Source: Utricularia gibba
Lineage: Eukaryota > Streptophyta > Magnoliopsida > Lamiales > Lentibulariaceae
Assembly (NCBI GenBank): GCA_002189035.1
Contig: CM007989.1
Location: forward strand, 4,991,001 to 5,055,000
Length of the DNA stretch: 64,000 bases
Direction: 5' to 3'
Positions within the stretch are counted from its first letter, which is position 1, and every line of letters starts with the position of its first letter. Made by a program: the position numbers and the translations under genes. Positions 12,329-24,466 of the stretch are shown here, piece by piece. Under the pieces are notes generated by a model. It saw only the letters and a program-made list of their open reading frames with translations. It made no database searches and was not told the DNA's origin.

Positions 12329-13454
12329 TGATAACACAAAAATTTTCCTATTTTAGGATAAGAAAATTATGTTTTTGAATCATATTTTAAGTATTTATCT
12401 TATAGTTTTTAGTATTTTACCAAAATTTAGGACATGATGTGATTTTGTATGTTAATGGGCTAAATTCTTTGATTTAGCTCATTGCATGTTATTTATATTT
12501 TTTTCTAGTCCAACAGTAAAATTCTAGAATCAGGGAGAACACAAGAATTTCGTGCAAGTAGAGATTTAGAAGAATAAGTCGCATTAAAAGAGGAGACAAA
12601 ATGCATTATTCTGTCGCCCATAGTCTGTAGGATTAGGCTAGGAATAGGATGGATATCAAGAACAGTAACAAAGAAGTGAAGATATTTTTGGAGAGAGAGG
12701 AAGGAGGAGAACGGGACTAGACCCTAGAAGGGGGAGGGAGAACACGAAAGAAGGAAGTAGAAGACGATTTTCTAGAAGAAGAATCTCAAATGTGAATCAC
12801 AAGTATCGAAACCCAATTCAATGCTACTGTTCCGGGCAATGAACAGTAACAAACATGACTATTGTACTTTGCTTTCGTTTGCTTGCTGAATATTTGTTCA
12901 TGATTGTTTGTTTAGCAATGTTTGAGATGCTTTTTTTAATTTATGTTTATGAAATTATATTATATCTCTTGAACATGAGTGACTAGATCTTAAGAATGCC
13001 TTAAGGTGTAAAATGATGATATGGAGCTAGGGTTCATATGAAAATTGATCGATGTATCTTAGTTTTTATTTCTATTAATCCTCAGGTAGACCTAAGGGAG
13101 GGGGGGGTGGGGGGTGGGGAGGAGAAGAACAAACAGCTTCACAACTTAGATACTTAATTTAGAGGTAGATCAATAAATCAAGGCGAAGATAATAGAAGTT
13201 ATTCCTGAATAGAATCAATAGAATTTGATAGACCTAGTTCTATATTTTTCACATATAAGTAGACCTAAATGTGGGATATGCGATGAAATCAGGGGCTATG
13301 TTAACCAAAAACATGACAAATGAGTTGTGTAAACTTAGGTTATTTAGAATTGTGAGTATAGAAATATTACAAATTAAATTAAGGGCCTTAGTACCATATC
13401 ATCTTGAGGAATCTTAATATTATTTTGTACTTAAAACTTGTATTTGTTACTTAC
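12329..13454 (+). repeat. R2 repeat copy A (LTR-like, 3' truncated)
   Basis: Begins TGATAACACA and aligns along its length with the complete R2 copy at 41702-43071. Shared landmarks include GGGCTAAAT, the ATGAGT(G/A)(A/G)CTA block with CTTAAGGTGTAAA, and (G/A)TAGACCTAA. The alignment stops at GTATTTGTTAC (13450), where an oppositely oriented R2 copy begins. A G-rich patch lies at 13097-13123. Confidence 0.7.
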
Positions 13455-14514
13455 TGATAAATGAAAAATTTGTGCAAGTCCCTATTTGCAAATTTTTCCT
13501 ATCAAATAAAATTTATAAACCTAATTTACATCAAATCATATGAAAAATATGAGCATAGTGGACTAGGGTCGAACACAAGGAGCTAGGTGCTTGCTATGTG
13601 AAGGTCAATGCAAGGAATTAGTGTCACGTTGGTAAAATTGGTCTTAGCTAGGACTAAGGCAGAACTATGATAGAATGTAGTAAAGAAAAGTAACAAGTTT
13701 TGGGACTTGGTAGTTTTTGGAATGAAGTGGGTGATGCCTTGGGACTCCTAGGGAATGTATGTCTATCACTAAACAAGTTCACATAAATCATAAATCATAC
13801 ATCTAACTCACAAGATCTAGGTCTTCCTGGACTCTTGTTTTTCCCCCTAATTTTTAGTCTATCTCTAATTAGGATTGTTAAGTTTTGTTTCACTACTTCC
13901 CCCTCGTGGATCTATTCTGATTTCTTAAGGAAGTGGCGTGACTTATGGTTTATTAAGCCTAAGGATTGATTAGCATATTTCTCCTCTTTTCACCCAAGGC
14001 ACCCCCTAAGTGCTTAGTCACTCATAACAAGGGAAAGGAAAACGTTTTCATAGCACATGCTAAGCAACATTCTGGTTTCAAAGCTAAACAACAACGAGCA
14101 ATACATAGCAGAAGTAGGAAAGACAATTTGTTCACGCAGTAAATCCAAATCTAGTCTTAGATAGGAACAGTAAGCATCAAGAACGAAAATAAATCTTCAA
14201 AGAGAAGCTGTGTTCTTTTGGTTCGTCGTTCCCTTCCTTCTTCTACCCTAGAAAAATCTCCAGAAACATGTCGTGAGTCTCCAATGGGGAGATCTGACTT
14301 CTCTCTCTATCTTTCCCCCTTTTTCCAAAATCTCCCTTTTTCCTCCTTGGATTTTGCGTGTACTACTTTTCAGAATTTTGGACTCATCTTCTGCCACTTC
14401 ACTGTGTATATTCGGCTCATTGGGATTTATGTTGCGACCTGCACTGCATTGCTCGAATAAAACTATTAAAAGGTTGGGACTAAATCATAGATTTAGTCCA
14501 ATCAAAGGGGACAT
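13455..14514 (-). repeat. R2 repeat copy B (inverted relative to A)
   Basis: On the minus strand this copy ends ...TTTATCA at 13455, tail to tail with copy A. It shares with the copy at 19556-20450 the landmarks CCTAGATCTTGTGAGTTA, GGAGTCCCAAGGCAT-like and the TTCGACCCTA block. Its 5' part is cut by copia I at about 14515; near there it shares TTAGTCC(A/C) sequence with the D copy at 50495-51676. Open frames at 14218-14460 fall inside it and are not genes. Confidence 0.65.
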
Positions 14515-14685
14515 CATAAGAAGGTATGTGGAATGTTTAATCCAATCAAGACTAATCAGAACAAGAAGACTACTTCTAGGGATGAAGAATCGCATGCATC
14601 TTTTACTTACTTTGATGGTGAACCATAAATATTTTTTGATGATCCATGTGTGCTCTAATGACAGTAGTCTCAAATCCTAAAGATG

Positions 14686-15887
14686 GGTACTTGGATTCTG
14701 GCACCTCCTATCATGTATGTTGTGATGCAAGATCATTTCTATAGCTTGAGAAGATTGGGAAGGAAGTAAGTACATGTAATGGTGAAAATATTGACATTGT
14801 TGCCAAAGGAAGCATTTTACTCATGCTAAAGGAAGGAATTGTGCAAGTTTATAATATTTATTATGCATCAAATCTCAAACAAAACGTATTGAGTTTTGGT
14901 CAATTAAGCAGACAAGGCTTTGACATTGAATTGATCAAGGATGCTAGTGGTGTAACCACTAAAATTAGAGTTGCTGATCCAAAAATGAATATTGAGTTCC
15001 ATGTTGTGTTGACCACCTACAACCTCTACCAAATCTCGTTTAGTGATCATAAAAGTTGTATTTTCTCACTTCAAGATCAAAGTAGCCTTTGGCACAAACG
15101 TTTTGGGCACTATAGCTTCAACAATCTGAAAATGAGGCAAAAGAATAACAAAGTACTGGAATTGAAAAACATTAAGTTTGCTGATGTCATATGTGAAGTG
15201 TGCCATTAAGGTAAACACTGTAGAAAGCCATTTTATTCCATTGATTCAGTAGTAAAGAAATTAAAACTTGTGCATACAGATATTTGTGAACCATTTAAGG
15301 AATGTTCATTGAGGGGGAGTAGATATTTTGTTACATTCATTGACGATTATTCACATTATTGTTGGGTTTACTTTCTTAAAAGCAAGTCAAAAGCTCCTCA
15401 TATCTTTCAAAAATTCAAAGTGATGATTGAAAATCAGAGTGGATGCTCTTTTTAAAGATGATTAGATCAAAAAATGGATGTGAATTCTATAATAATAGCA
15501 TGAGAATGTTTTGTAAGAATGAGGGAATCATTCATCAATTCACAGTTCCATATTCCCCACAATAGAATGATATGTGAAAGGAGGAACATAAGAATTCTTG
15601 ATATGTCAAGGTGTCTATTGTTTGATAAAGATTTTCCTGTAAATTTCTAGGCTGAAGTGATATCTATGCTTGTATATCTATTGAACTTGCTTCCATCCAA
15701 GGTGATTGGTGGAAAGACCTCTCATAAGAAATTACATGGTTATATTAAAAAAGTTTATTATCTTAGTATCTTTGGTACTTTGTGTGTTACTCATGTACTA
15801 AACCAAAAACAAAGAAAACTTGATAAGAAGTCTATATCCAGTGTGTTTGTTGGTTATAGCAATACTACCAAAGGATATAAAGTTTAG
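14686..15887 (+). pseudogene. Copia I protease, pre-integrase and integrase region
   Basis: The retroviral-type protease motif is readable near 14686 (YLDSGTSYH). The pre-integrase motif follows (LWHKRFGHYSFNN about 15089-15127, ICEVCH to 15209). The integrase core (HTDICEPFKE; FIDDYSHYCWVYF; ending about 15640) is next, then an integrase C-terminal block with KSISSVFVGYSN to 15887. Stop codons interrupt it at 15210, 15455 and elsewhere. The copy keeps the segment that is deleted from copia II. Confidence 0.75.
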
Positions 15888-16560
15888 ATATCTGATCAGA
15901 AGAAGTTTATCTTCAGTCATGATGTTTCTTTTGATGAAGGTGTAAAGTATACTCTAATTGAGGATTTTCTTTCTTTGAATGATGCAAAAGCTCATGAAAA
16001 TCATAGAGAGCATGATGCTCACATGAAAGCTGACCTTTGCACACATATGCCTCAAAACAGCTCTTCCAGCATTCAACGAAACAAGAAATTGAAGATGGTA
16101 TTGAACATATACAGGTGAATGAGAATTCAAAATCAACTTCAGAACTCTTACATGAAGATTCAAATCAGGCCAATGATCAATATTCAGATGGAAATCTCCC
16201 TCTTCCAAAAGAGGAGAAAGCTACAAATGCATATGACTCATCAAATGAGAATTTAGAATCAACCTCTCAACCGTTGAATGAAGCATCATATGAGGCCAAT
16301 GATCAATATTCAGACGGGAGTCTCTCTCTCCCAGAAGAGGAGAAAGCTACAAATGTGGATGACTCATCAATAATGAGTCTGATGGAGAGGAACCTAATAC
16401 TGATGATGAAGAGTATTACCGACTTGATCGTGATTGGCAAGGAGGAAAAAGCAAAAGCATCAGATAGTCAAGAGATAATGAAGATAATTATGTTACTAAC
16501 ATAAGACAAAACAAAAGAAACAAGGCTTCTATAATAAGTTTCTTAGAGTTGAATGATGAT
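15888..16560 (+). pseudogene. Copia I acidic integrase-RT linker with internal repeat
   Basis: Between the integrase and reverse transcriptase remains lies an acidic, Ser/Asn/Glu-rich linker. It contains a unit repeated twice: (D/E)ANDQYSDG(N/S)LxLP followed by EEKATN(A/V)xDSS. The same arrangement is found in copia II. No enzymatic domain was recognised here. Confidence 0.6.
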
Positions 16561-16689
16561 GTTCAAGATGTTGTAGCTGATGTTTTGGTTAGACCATTCA
16601 CAGGAGATCCAGCATCATCTGAAGTAGTTGTACAAATTCTATCCTTGAAAATGAAACCTGGGGTTAGTTGACAAATTCAAGGATAGGGG

Positions 16690-17990
16690 TTTCATACCTA
16701 TTGGCCTCTAGTGGGTGTTCAAAACCAAGATGAATGGTGATGGCTTGGTAAATAAATATAAGGCTAGATTAGTAGCCAAGGGATATAGTTATATCAAAGG
16801 AATAAATTTTCATGAGATTTTTGCACCAAAAGCAAGATTTGACATAATTAACATACTTCTTGCCATTTCATTTGCTCATGGATGAAAAGTGCATCACATG
16901 GATGTAAGACTGCATTTTTGAATGACGTGTTGTAGGAGGTTGTTTTTGTTGAAAAATCAAAGGGCTTTTAAGTGTCAGGTCATGAAAATAAAATACTGAA
17001 ACTAAAAAATCTCTGTAAGGGTTGAAACAAGCCCTTGTAGCATGGAATGAACACATGGATGATTATCTTCAGGGTATTGGTTTCATGAAAATATACAGTG
17101 ATTACTCACTATATGTTAAAGGAAAGAGAGATGATCGTTTATTCGTTAATCTATATGTGGATGACCTTATGATTACCTCATGTGATTAAAGGAAGATTGT
17201 AGAATTCAAAGCGCTACTCAAAAATGGATTTAAGATGATTGATTTTGGAGTGATGTCCTACTATTTACGCATGGAAATTCATCAACTTGTAGGTGTTGGA
17301 ACATTCATATCTCAGAAGAAGTACTATAATGAACTTTTTGAGAAGTTTGGGTTCAAAGATGTACATCCTTCAAAAACTCCTTTGGATTACAAACAGGTGA
17401 TTGGAACAACTAGGGAACAAATGTGGATGCTAACTCACATAGAAGTATGATTCAAAGCCTTATCTATCTCTAGCATACAAGATCCGACCTGAGTTTTTGT
17501 GTATAAAACTCACATGGCAGTTGTGAAAAGAGCTTTCAGGTGTATAAAATCTACTAATAATTTTGGATTGTTCTATCCCTGTGAAGGTAAAAAACCAATC
17601 TTCAAATTTTGAGCCTACTCGAACAATGATTATGGTATGGTTGAAGACAACAATAGTACATGTACTGCACTCTTCTTCTTAAATAAAAGCCTTGTAGTCT
17701 GGTTTTTGAAGAAACAAAAGATGGTGGCATAATCAACAGCTGAAGCTGAATACATCTCAGCAGCACATGGTTCAAGCTATTGCATTTGGTTGAGATAGAT
17801 GTTAAAAGAACTTGGATTCATACAAAAGGAAGCTACAAATATGCTTTTAGATAATAGAGCTGCAATCTCTATGGCCAACGATCCAACCAACTTCAACAAA
17901 GCCAAACATATAAGAGAATCAGGTATCATGTCATAAGAAATTACATCAAAGAGAAGAAGATCAAAGTGTAGTCACAGAATCCGCTTGCTG
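16690..17990 (+). pseudogene. Copia I reverse transcriptase and RNase H remnant
   Basis: Fragments in several frames match copia reverse transcriptase, including the LYVDDLMITS catalytic block (about 17152-17181), DFGVMSYYLRMEIHQL (17241 on) and, further down, RNase H-like text ending in the region before the polypurine tract. Stops at many positions make it inactive. Confidence 0.7.
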
Positions 17991-18105
17991 ATGGGCTTAC
18001 CAAAAATTTGAACAAGGTTCAGTTTGATCTAGCAAGGCAGAACATGAATCTAATGACTATAGAAGACTTTTTCAAGTGGGAGATCTTAGTTTTAGGGGAG
18101 GGGAG

Positions 18106-18411
18106 TATTGGAGATCAGCATCAATCCAAATAAGCTTGAAGGTGATTGGAAGCATTATTCTTGTGTCATGAAGTCATCTTTCACTTCAAAACGTTGGGCT
18201 TGGTTATTAGGTCTTTTATTTTTGTTTTTTCTTGATTGTGACCCATTGTTGTGTAACCTAGACATGGGGTTTATATATACCCCAATAGGAATTCGTGAGG
18301 TTAGGGTTTTTGGCCACTCTTATTTTTAAAGAGTAGGTTTTCATCAAATATGAGTTCATAAGCATTAGCCCACTATTACTTCCTCAAGACTCTATCTTTG
18401 TTGAATCAACA
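18106..18411 (+). repeat. Copia I 3' LTR
   Basis: Begins TATTGGAGATCAGC (first dinucleotide changed from TG) and ends ...GAATCAACA. It aligns with the copia II LTR, including the GGGTTTATATATACCCCA-like promoter stretch (TATA near 18269-18276). Confidence 0.7.
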
Positions 18412-18416
18412 TTCAA

Positions 18417-19102
18417 GTGATTAGACATGGTGTATTGTATATCACCTCATCAAAAGCGAGATTTAAAATGTTTTTTAGAATCATTCATCGGATGAAATTG
18501 TCTACTAGGATATTGATCTATGCTTGTTTGACCCGTTGGAATTCTATATATGAAATGTTGATTGTGACTTCAAAATACAAGCATGTCTTTCCTATTTTTG
18601 TAGTAATGGATCCTGAATTTATTTCTTATCCATCACAACAAGATTAAAATAAAATTGATAAGAATATAAAAATCTTGTAAGCTTTCTATGATGCCACTAA
18701 GATGATATCATGGAATAGACTAAATCATATCTAGGAAAACTTTTGGAGTCATTTGGAGGATTAAAGAGATACTAAATAGCCATGAAGATGCTAATGTAGA
18801 GTACCTATAGAATATGATTGCCAAGATGAAAGACAAGCTTGAAAAATATTGGAATGAATGCAATTTAGTGATGCCCATTGCTGCAATTTTAAATTCTCAA
18901 TTCAAGATGAAGATGGTTGAGTTTGCATTCTTTGCTCTTCACTCAAAAGAAGAATTTTTCCAAAACAGTCTCAAGGTTTGTAACAAATTACAAGATTTAT
19001 TCAATGAGTACAGAGCTATGGAGTACTCAAATAATATGTCAAATTTTAACTTTATTGTGGTTAGAAATCATCATTGCAAAAGAATCCGATTTTAAATTGT
19101 GA
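18417..19102 (+). pseudogene. hAT (RICESLEEPER-like) transposase, C-terminal part
   Basis: Contains CLTRWNSIYEML (about 18521-18560), a classic block of plant hAT transposases, and MKDKLEKYWNECN with ILNSQFKMKMVEF (18826-18930), the DUF4413-like segment that precedes the dimerisation domain. It is interrupted by stops at 18645 and 18810 and lacks the terminal dimerisation block. It follows within a few bases of the copia I LTR and is the other half of the remnant at 11757-12328. Confidence 0.7.
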
Positions 19103-19227
19103 GTTTGGGTGTTGTGTTTGTTTTGCCTATTTGGAATCTATTTTTAGGTAAAGAAAAAAATGGTAAATGAGGTAGAGAATTTTTAATATGCAAATCGTCA
19201 GAACGGAAAAACCATAGAGTTGGAGGG

Positions 19228-20921
19228 TGTTGTGTGTCGTTTCTTCAACAAATTTTAATTAAAAAAATATAAAACACAAATAAAAATAGTATGAATGTCG
19301 ATTTCAGGGAGTTAAGTTTTTTGAAAAGCATTTTGTATTAAACTTTTACAAATTATCACGAGTTTGTAAAAGAGAGTGTTTGAAATACAAAAATAAAAGA
19401 TATAATGTAAGTAATAGACCTTGACTAAGGAAAGTAGTTTCTGAGAATGAGATTTTATTTCCTCCCTTTATCTATCCTTGCCTTGGCTTTCACTGATTCC
19501 TTTTAAATATCTGGTTATAGGAGCAAGAAATAATTTACTCTTCCTTACACACAAAGTCCAAGGAGGTGAAAAAGCAAGATTTTGGACAAAAAGGAAAAAA
19601 GGTGGGAGAGAAGGTAGATCTCCCCTTGGAGACTCACGAACACATTTTTCTGGGGAGAAGGTTTTTTGGGGAGGAAGAAGAAGGAAGACAATCAGGAACG
19701 AAGCTGAAGTTCAAGAATATTTTCTGTCTTCAAAGAATATTACTCTTAGCTAAGAGTAGCTAGTGACGTTTTTCAATTTTTGCTGACACTTCACATTACT
19801 TACTTATTTGCTTTCCGGTATTTGATAGTGAAATGAGCACATTGAGGGTGATGTTTTCTTTTCCACTTTCATTTACCTTAAGCATGAGTGGTTAAGTACT
19901 TAGGGGGTGCCTTGGGGTAATAAGGGGAGAAACATGTTAATCAACCTTTAGATCTAAACAGCTATGAGTCATGCCACTTCCTTAACAAACCAGGATAGAT
20001 CTAGGAGGGGGAAATAGTGAAACTCAACTTAACAACCCTAATTAGAGGTAGACCAAAGATTAGGGGGAAAAACAAGAATCTGGGTAAACCTAGATCTTGT
20101 GAGTTAGTTGTATGATTTGTGGTTTGTATGAGTTTGTTTAGTGATAAGCATACATCCCCTAGGAGTCCCAAGGCATCCCCCATTCCATTCCAGAAACAAC
20201 CGAACTCTAGAACTTATTACTTTTCTTTACTGTATTTTGTTTTAGTTCTGCCTTAGTCCTAACTAAGACCAATTTTACCAACGTCACATTGATTACATGC
20301 ATTAACAATCACATAGCAAGCACCTGCTTTTTGTGTTCGACCCTAATCACTATGCTCATAATTGTTTTATGCTTGAAGGTGTATTAGGTTATAAATTTAT
20401 TTGATAGGAAAAATTGCAATTTAACGACGCTGCTAATTTTTCGTTTATCAGTAAATAACCAAAAGTTGTAGTGCGAAAACAAGTGTAAGAAAAAGTCTAA
20501 TTCAAATTGTTCCAAGTTTCTTTTAAGTCACTTCCCATGTTCTTTTCGTCATTCTTTCTATTTTGCGTGCACAACCAACTTTCCCATTCATGCAAGTAAG
20601 CGTTCAATCATGATTGTAGACTTTGATATGTTGTAAATCAAGGGCCCTAATTAGTCTCAATCTTCGGTACACAATTTGCTCCAAGTCATGTGCAAGTCAC
20701 GAAATGTCAGCATTTGGTCTCCTACAAGTCTTCTAAAACACTCCAAACTTGACTCTAGACAATTGATGAAAACACATGAAAAAGATAACAAAAATATATA
20801 CAATAATTGAATTTTTATAATAAAATAAAATATTTATCAATATAATTCTTAATTTGGATGATTTAATTATAAATTAACACATAATAATACATAATAAAAA
20901 AGTAGAAAATGACACTTAACA
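19228..20921 (+). repeat. R1 repeat copy E (LTR-like), interrupted by an R2 copy
   Basis: The left arm (19228-19555) starts TGTTGTGTGTCGTTTC and carries CAGGGAGTTAAG and GGAGCAAG(A)AAT blocks. The right arm (20451-20921) includes GTTCCAAG, CATGCAAGTAAGCG and GGTCTCCTACAA and ends ...CACTTAACA. Both arms match, in inverted order, the complete R1 copy at 32906-34225. The middle (19556-20450) is an R2 copy. No target duplication flanks it. Confidence 0.65.
19556..20450 (+). repeat. R2 repeat copy inside R1 copy E
   Basis: Aligns in inverted orientation with R2 copy B (13455-14514), from AGATCTCCCC(T/A)TTGGAGAC to the TTTATCA end. Its 5' part is missing. Includes GCATGAGTGGTTAAGTACTT and TGTTCGACCCTAATCAC. 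Confidence 0.65.
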
Positions 20922-22403
20922 AAGTATAAAGAATTTTATTAAAGAGAAGAAAAAGAAGTTTTACAAGGGTTGCATAGAATATAGAATCCTTTTGTCTTCA
21001 ATCTTTCTCCTATTTATAGGGAAACCCGATTGACCGATTTATGAGGGTGTCAATTACTTTTTACATCTGGTGCAAGTGCTCCTACTGACATATAATCATC
21101 GCCTATTCTAGAGCTTTTGCAAGTAGAACACTTTTTAGATTCTGTTAAAACGGCTGACATTGTCATATTCAAACCCCTATCGGCTCTAGCAACTGTTACA
21201 TGTTGTCAAAAGTCATCTCCTTCCCCAGAATGATTTCATCCACTGAGTATCGATTTAATGTCCTATCCTTCAACAGATTTACGTATCCTTCTTATAATCG
21301 TTTGCATATGGTATATACTAATTTCTTATTCCATCAAACTTGATTGTCTACTGATATTGCATGTTCGGATAGTCAAGTATTCATTAGATGGCTGTGTTTA
21401 CTCAATTTTGGATGTTCTAGAAAGCTTGCAATTGAAAAAGTTTAAGTTAGAACTTTACTTGGAAGAAAAACTGTTTTGAGTTAAAAATGAAGAAGAATCC
21501 TTAAAATTTGATATGTTGCATTAATAAGAAGCAAATAAACTGAAATACAAGATATTATCATCTATGTCATGTGACATTTTATCTATTCCTTTTATTATTG
21601 TTGCATCGAAATAAAATTTCAGTATTTAAGAAAGGGTTTTTTATCCATATTATGGTTCTTTGTTGAAAGAGAATGTTGAAGTTCTTTTATGATGTGGTGA
21701 TTGGGTTCGTCATCTTTATGAGATTAGAAAATCCAAATTGGTACGAAAGTTTTGATTTTCATTCAATATCAATAACTATATTTTTAATTCTAATATTGTT
21801 CATCACATTTTATTCAAGTGGAGAAGAATATTTGAAATTTATTTTATTTGATCATAAAACTTAATTGTGAAAGGTTAAAACTTGGAAGAAGAACCTTTGA
21901 TAATTTATGGTTGTTCTTGTTACATAATTTCTGAACTTGTGAGTTATGACTTATGATTTTGTAAGTTGGGACTTTTGACTTTGATTTCATTGGTATTAGA
22001 AACTTCGGTTTAGTTTTTCTAATAACTTGGTTTAGACTTTTCCATAAACCCTATTTGTTATAGTTGGTTTTAGAACTCAACAGATTGGATCGAAAATCAG
22101 TAAATCAAAAGACAGTAAACACTAAAGTCTGAATCTGCTGCGAGACTTGAGTTCTACTCAAGCTTTCGAACCTGTTTGACCCTGAGTCGGGGTTTGAGCC
22201 TATTCAGAGCTCAAGCTCGATCACAGGTTAGCAGGTTTGGTTCGAGTTTGAGCTCCGCTCGAGCTCATTTGAAGGTGGGGGAGTCGAGTTAACCACAGCG
22301 AAAGCTCAGTTCTACTCTGCTCAATTACAATGATTGAGGCCCAGCCCATGAAGTGAGGCATTATTAGGCTCACTTGTCACATTGCTTTTGAGGACGATAT
22401 GGC
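20922..22403. other. Intergenic DNA and upstream flank of the PPR gene
   Basis: No gene recognised. A TATAAATAGG on the minus strand near 21010-21020 looks like a promoter, perhaps of a decayed repeat. CG-richer sequence with GAGCTCGA motifs at 22100-22380 leads into the PPR gene. Confidence 0.4.
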
Positions 22404-24466
22404 ATGGCGGGCTTGTTGAGCTCGCGGGACATAAGAAGGCTGCTGAAAGCTTCATCTCATGCCAGAAGTGTCACACACGGTAAAGCTGTTCATGCCCATC
22501 TCCTTGTATCTAATCGAGTCTCTCGGAGCCGGGTGGTAGAGAGAAATTCTTTGATTAATCTGTATTCGAAATGTGGGGACATGAGGAACGCACGTCTTAT
22601 GTTCGACAAAATGTCGAAGAAGAATATTGTTTCGTGGGGCAGCATGATGGCTGGGTATTTGCATCATGGGCATGCTTTGGAGGTGATACGGCTTTTCAGA
22701 GACATGACGCAAGTATATAAATTGAGCGCTAATAAGTATGTGCTTGCTACCGTTGTTTCCTCCTGCTCTCATATGGGTTTACTGGAAGAAGGTATGCAGT
22801 GCCATGGGTATGCATTGAAGTCTGGGTTGATTTTTCATTTGTATGTAAAGAACGCGCTCCTGCACATGTACTCATCGTGTTTTGATATGAACTTGGCTAT
22901 AGAGATTCTAAATTACACTCCAATGTCAGATCTTTGCACTTTCAACTCGGTGTTGAAAGGGCTGTTGGATCAAGGGGCACTGACAGAAGCATACCCTCTT
23001 TTGCGGAAGATGGTGGTTGAGTGTAAGTATGAAGAGTGGGATATTGTAACTTTTATCAACATTCTAGGCTTTTGTAGTTCAATTAAAGATTTGAAATTTG
23101 GAGGACAGGTGCATAGTCGGGTACTGAAGGCTGGTGTGGACATGAATCTTTTTATAGGTTGTGCTGCAGTGGATATGTACGGGAAATGTGGTGAAATTTC
23201 ATCCTCCAGAAAATATTTTGATGGATTGCTTACTAAAAATGAAGTGACCTGGACGGCAATTTTGAATGCCTTGCTCCAAAATGAAGGTTTTGAAGAAGCT
23301 CTCAAACTATTTCTGGAGATGGAATCACAAAGTGTTGCACCAAATGAGTGCACGATTGCAGTAATTTTTGAAGGTGTGTGCTGGAATCCCAGCCATTGGA
23401 TTCGGAAACTCATTACATGCACGTGCTGAAAAGATGGGATGAAGGGTCATACCATTGTAGGAAACGCTTTAATTTACATGGCTTCAAGATGTGGCCTCGT
23501 TGAGGATGCTATTGAGTTATTCAGCAATATGCTGCATCGAGATGTCATAACGTGGAATTTGATGTTGTCTTGTTACGCATCTCATGGCTTGGCAGGGAAG
23601 CCTTGGACGTGTTTCATCAGATGTTAGCAACACAAGAACAGCCAAGTTCTATTACCCTTCTTGCAGTGCTCTCTGCATGCAGCGTCTCGGGATTAGTAGA
23701 CGAAGGTTTCTACTATTTGAGAAGTATGAAAAGGCAGTTTGGCATTGAACCTGGATTGGAGCACCACACTTGTATTGTGGGACTCCTTTGTAAGGTTGGT
23801 CGGCTTGAAGAGGCAGAGAGTTTCATGAGATCTCACCAGGTAAGCTGGGATGTTGTTGCTTGGAGAACCTTGCTTAGTGCTTGTCATGTTCATCGAAATT
23901 ATGGATTAGGAAAGCGAGCTGCTGATGCTGTAATGCTGATGAACCCTAAGGATGCGGGAACTTGTGTTCTGATGTCAAATATCTATGCAAAAGCAAATAG
24001 GTGGGACAAAGTTGTGGCTCTGCGAAAATGGATGAGAGGACGGAGCGTAAGGAAAGAACCAGGACTCAGCTGGACGGAGATAGGAAATGACACTCATGTG
24101 TTTATTTCAAATGACAAAAGCCATGTGGACTTCGTGCAGATATCTGAAAAGATAAAGAAACTGATCTCTGAAATTAAACTTCTGGGTTATTGCCCAGATT
24201 TTCTCTCCGAGCTTCATGATATTGAAGAGGAGCAAAAAGAAGATCAACTGACTTATCACAGTGAAAAGATGGCATTAGCATATGCCCTTCTTAAAACACC
24301 TCCCGGGTCGCCCATTCGTGTCATGAAGAACCTTCGAATGTGTGATGATTGCCATTCCGCGGCAAAGTTCATTTCCAAGTGCACCAGTAGAACTATAATT
24401 ATTCGGGATATAAACCGTTTTCATAGTTTCAGAGCCGGGAGCTGCTCATGTTCTGACTACTGGTAA
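22404..24466 (+). CDS. PLS/DYW-type pentatricopeptide repeat protein, with frame breaks
   Basis: DYW-type PPR proteins bind specific organellar transcripts and carry a cytidine-deaminase-like domain for C-to-U editing. The region is intronless and encodes about 690 aa. PPR units are clear (for example NSLINLYSKCGDMRNARLMF and NALIYMASRCGLVEDAIELF). E/E+ motifs and a DYW domain follow (about 24180-24463) with HSEK (the HxE zinc/catalytic motif), CDDCH, and a perfect DYW end. Three single-base changes break the frame: an extra base near 23371-23381, a missing base near 23434-23440 (the two compensate), and a missing base near 23588-23594. Between and after them the conserved text continues, so either the gene decayed recently or the sequence has indel errors. 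The start at 22404 is the first ATG in the PPR frame; a six-codon frame starts at 22399. Confidence 0.88.

Larger units (their letters stand above)
14515..18411 (+). mobile_element. Copia I: 5'-truncated, decayed Ty1/copia retrotransposon
   Basis: Pol-type remains occur in Ty1/copia order: protease, pre-integrase, integrase, reverse transcriptase, RNase H, then a polypurine tract (AGGGGAGGGGAG, 18094-18105) and a 3' LTR (18106-18411). Alignment to copia II (35244-40223) starts at about 14515, just after the gag zinc knuckles, so the 5' LTR, primer-binding site and most of gag are missing. Numerous stops and frameshifts are present. It inserted in, or was joined to, the R2-B repeat inside the hAT pseudogene. 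Confidence 0.85.
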
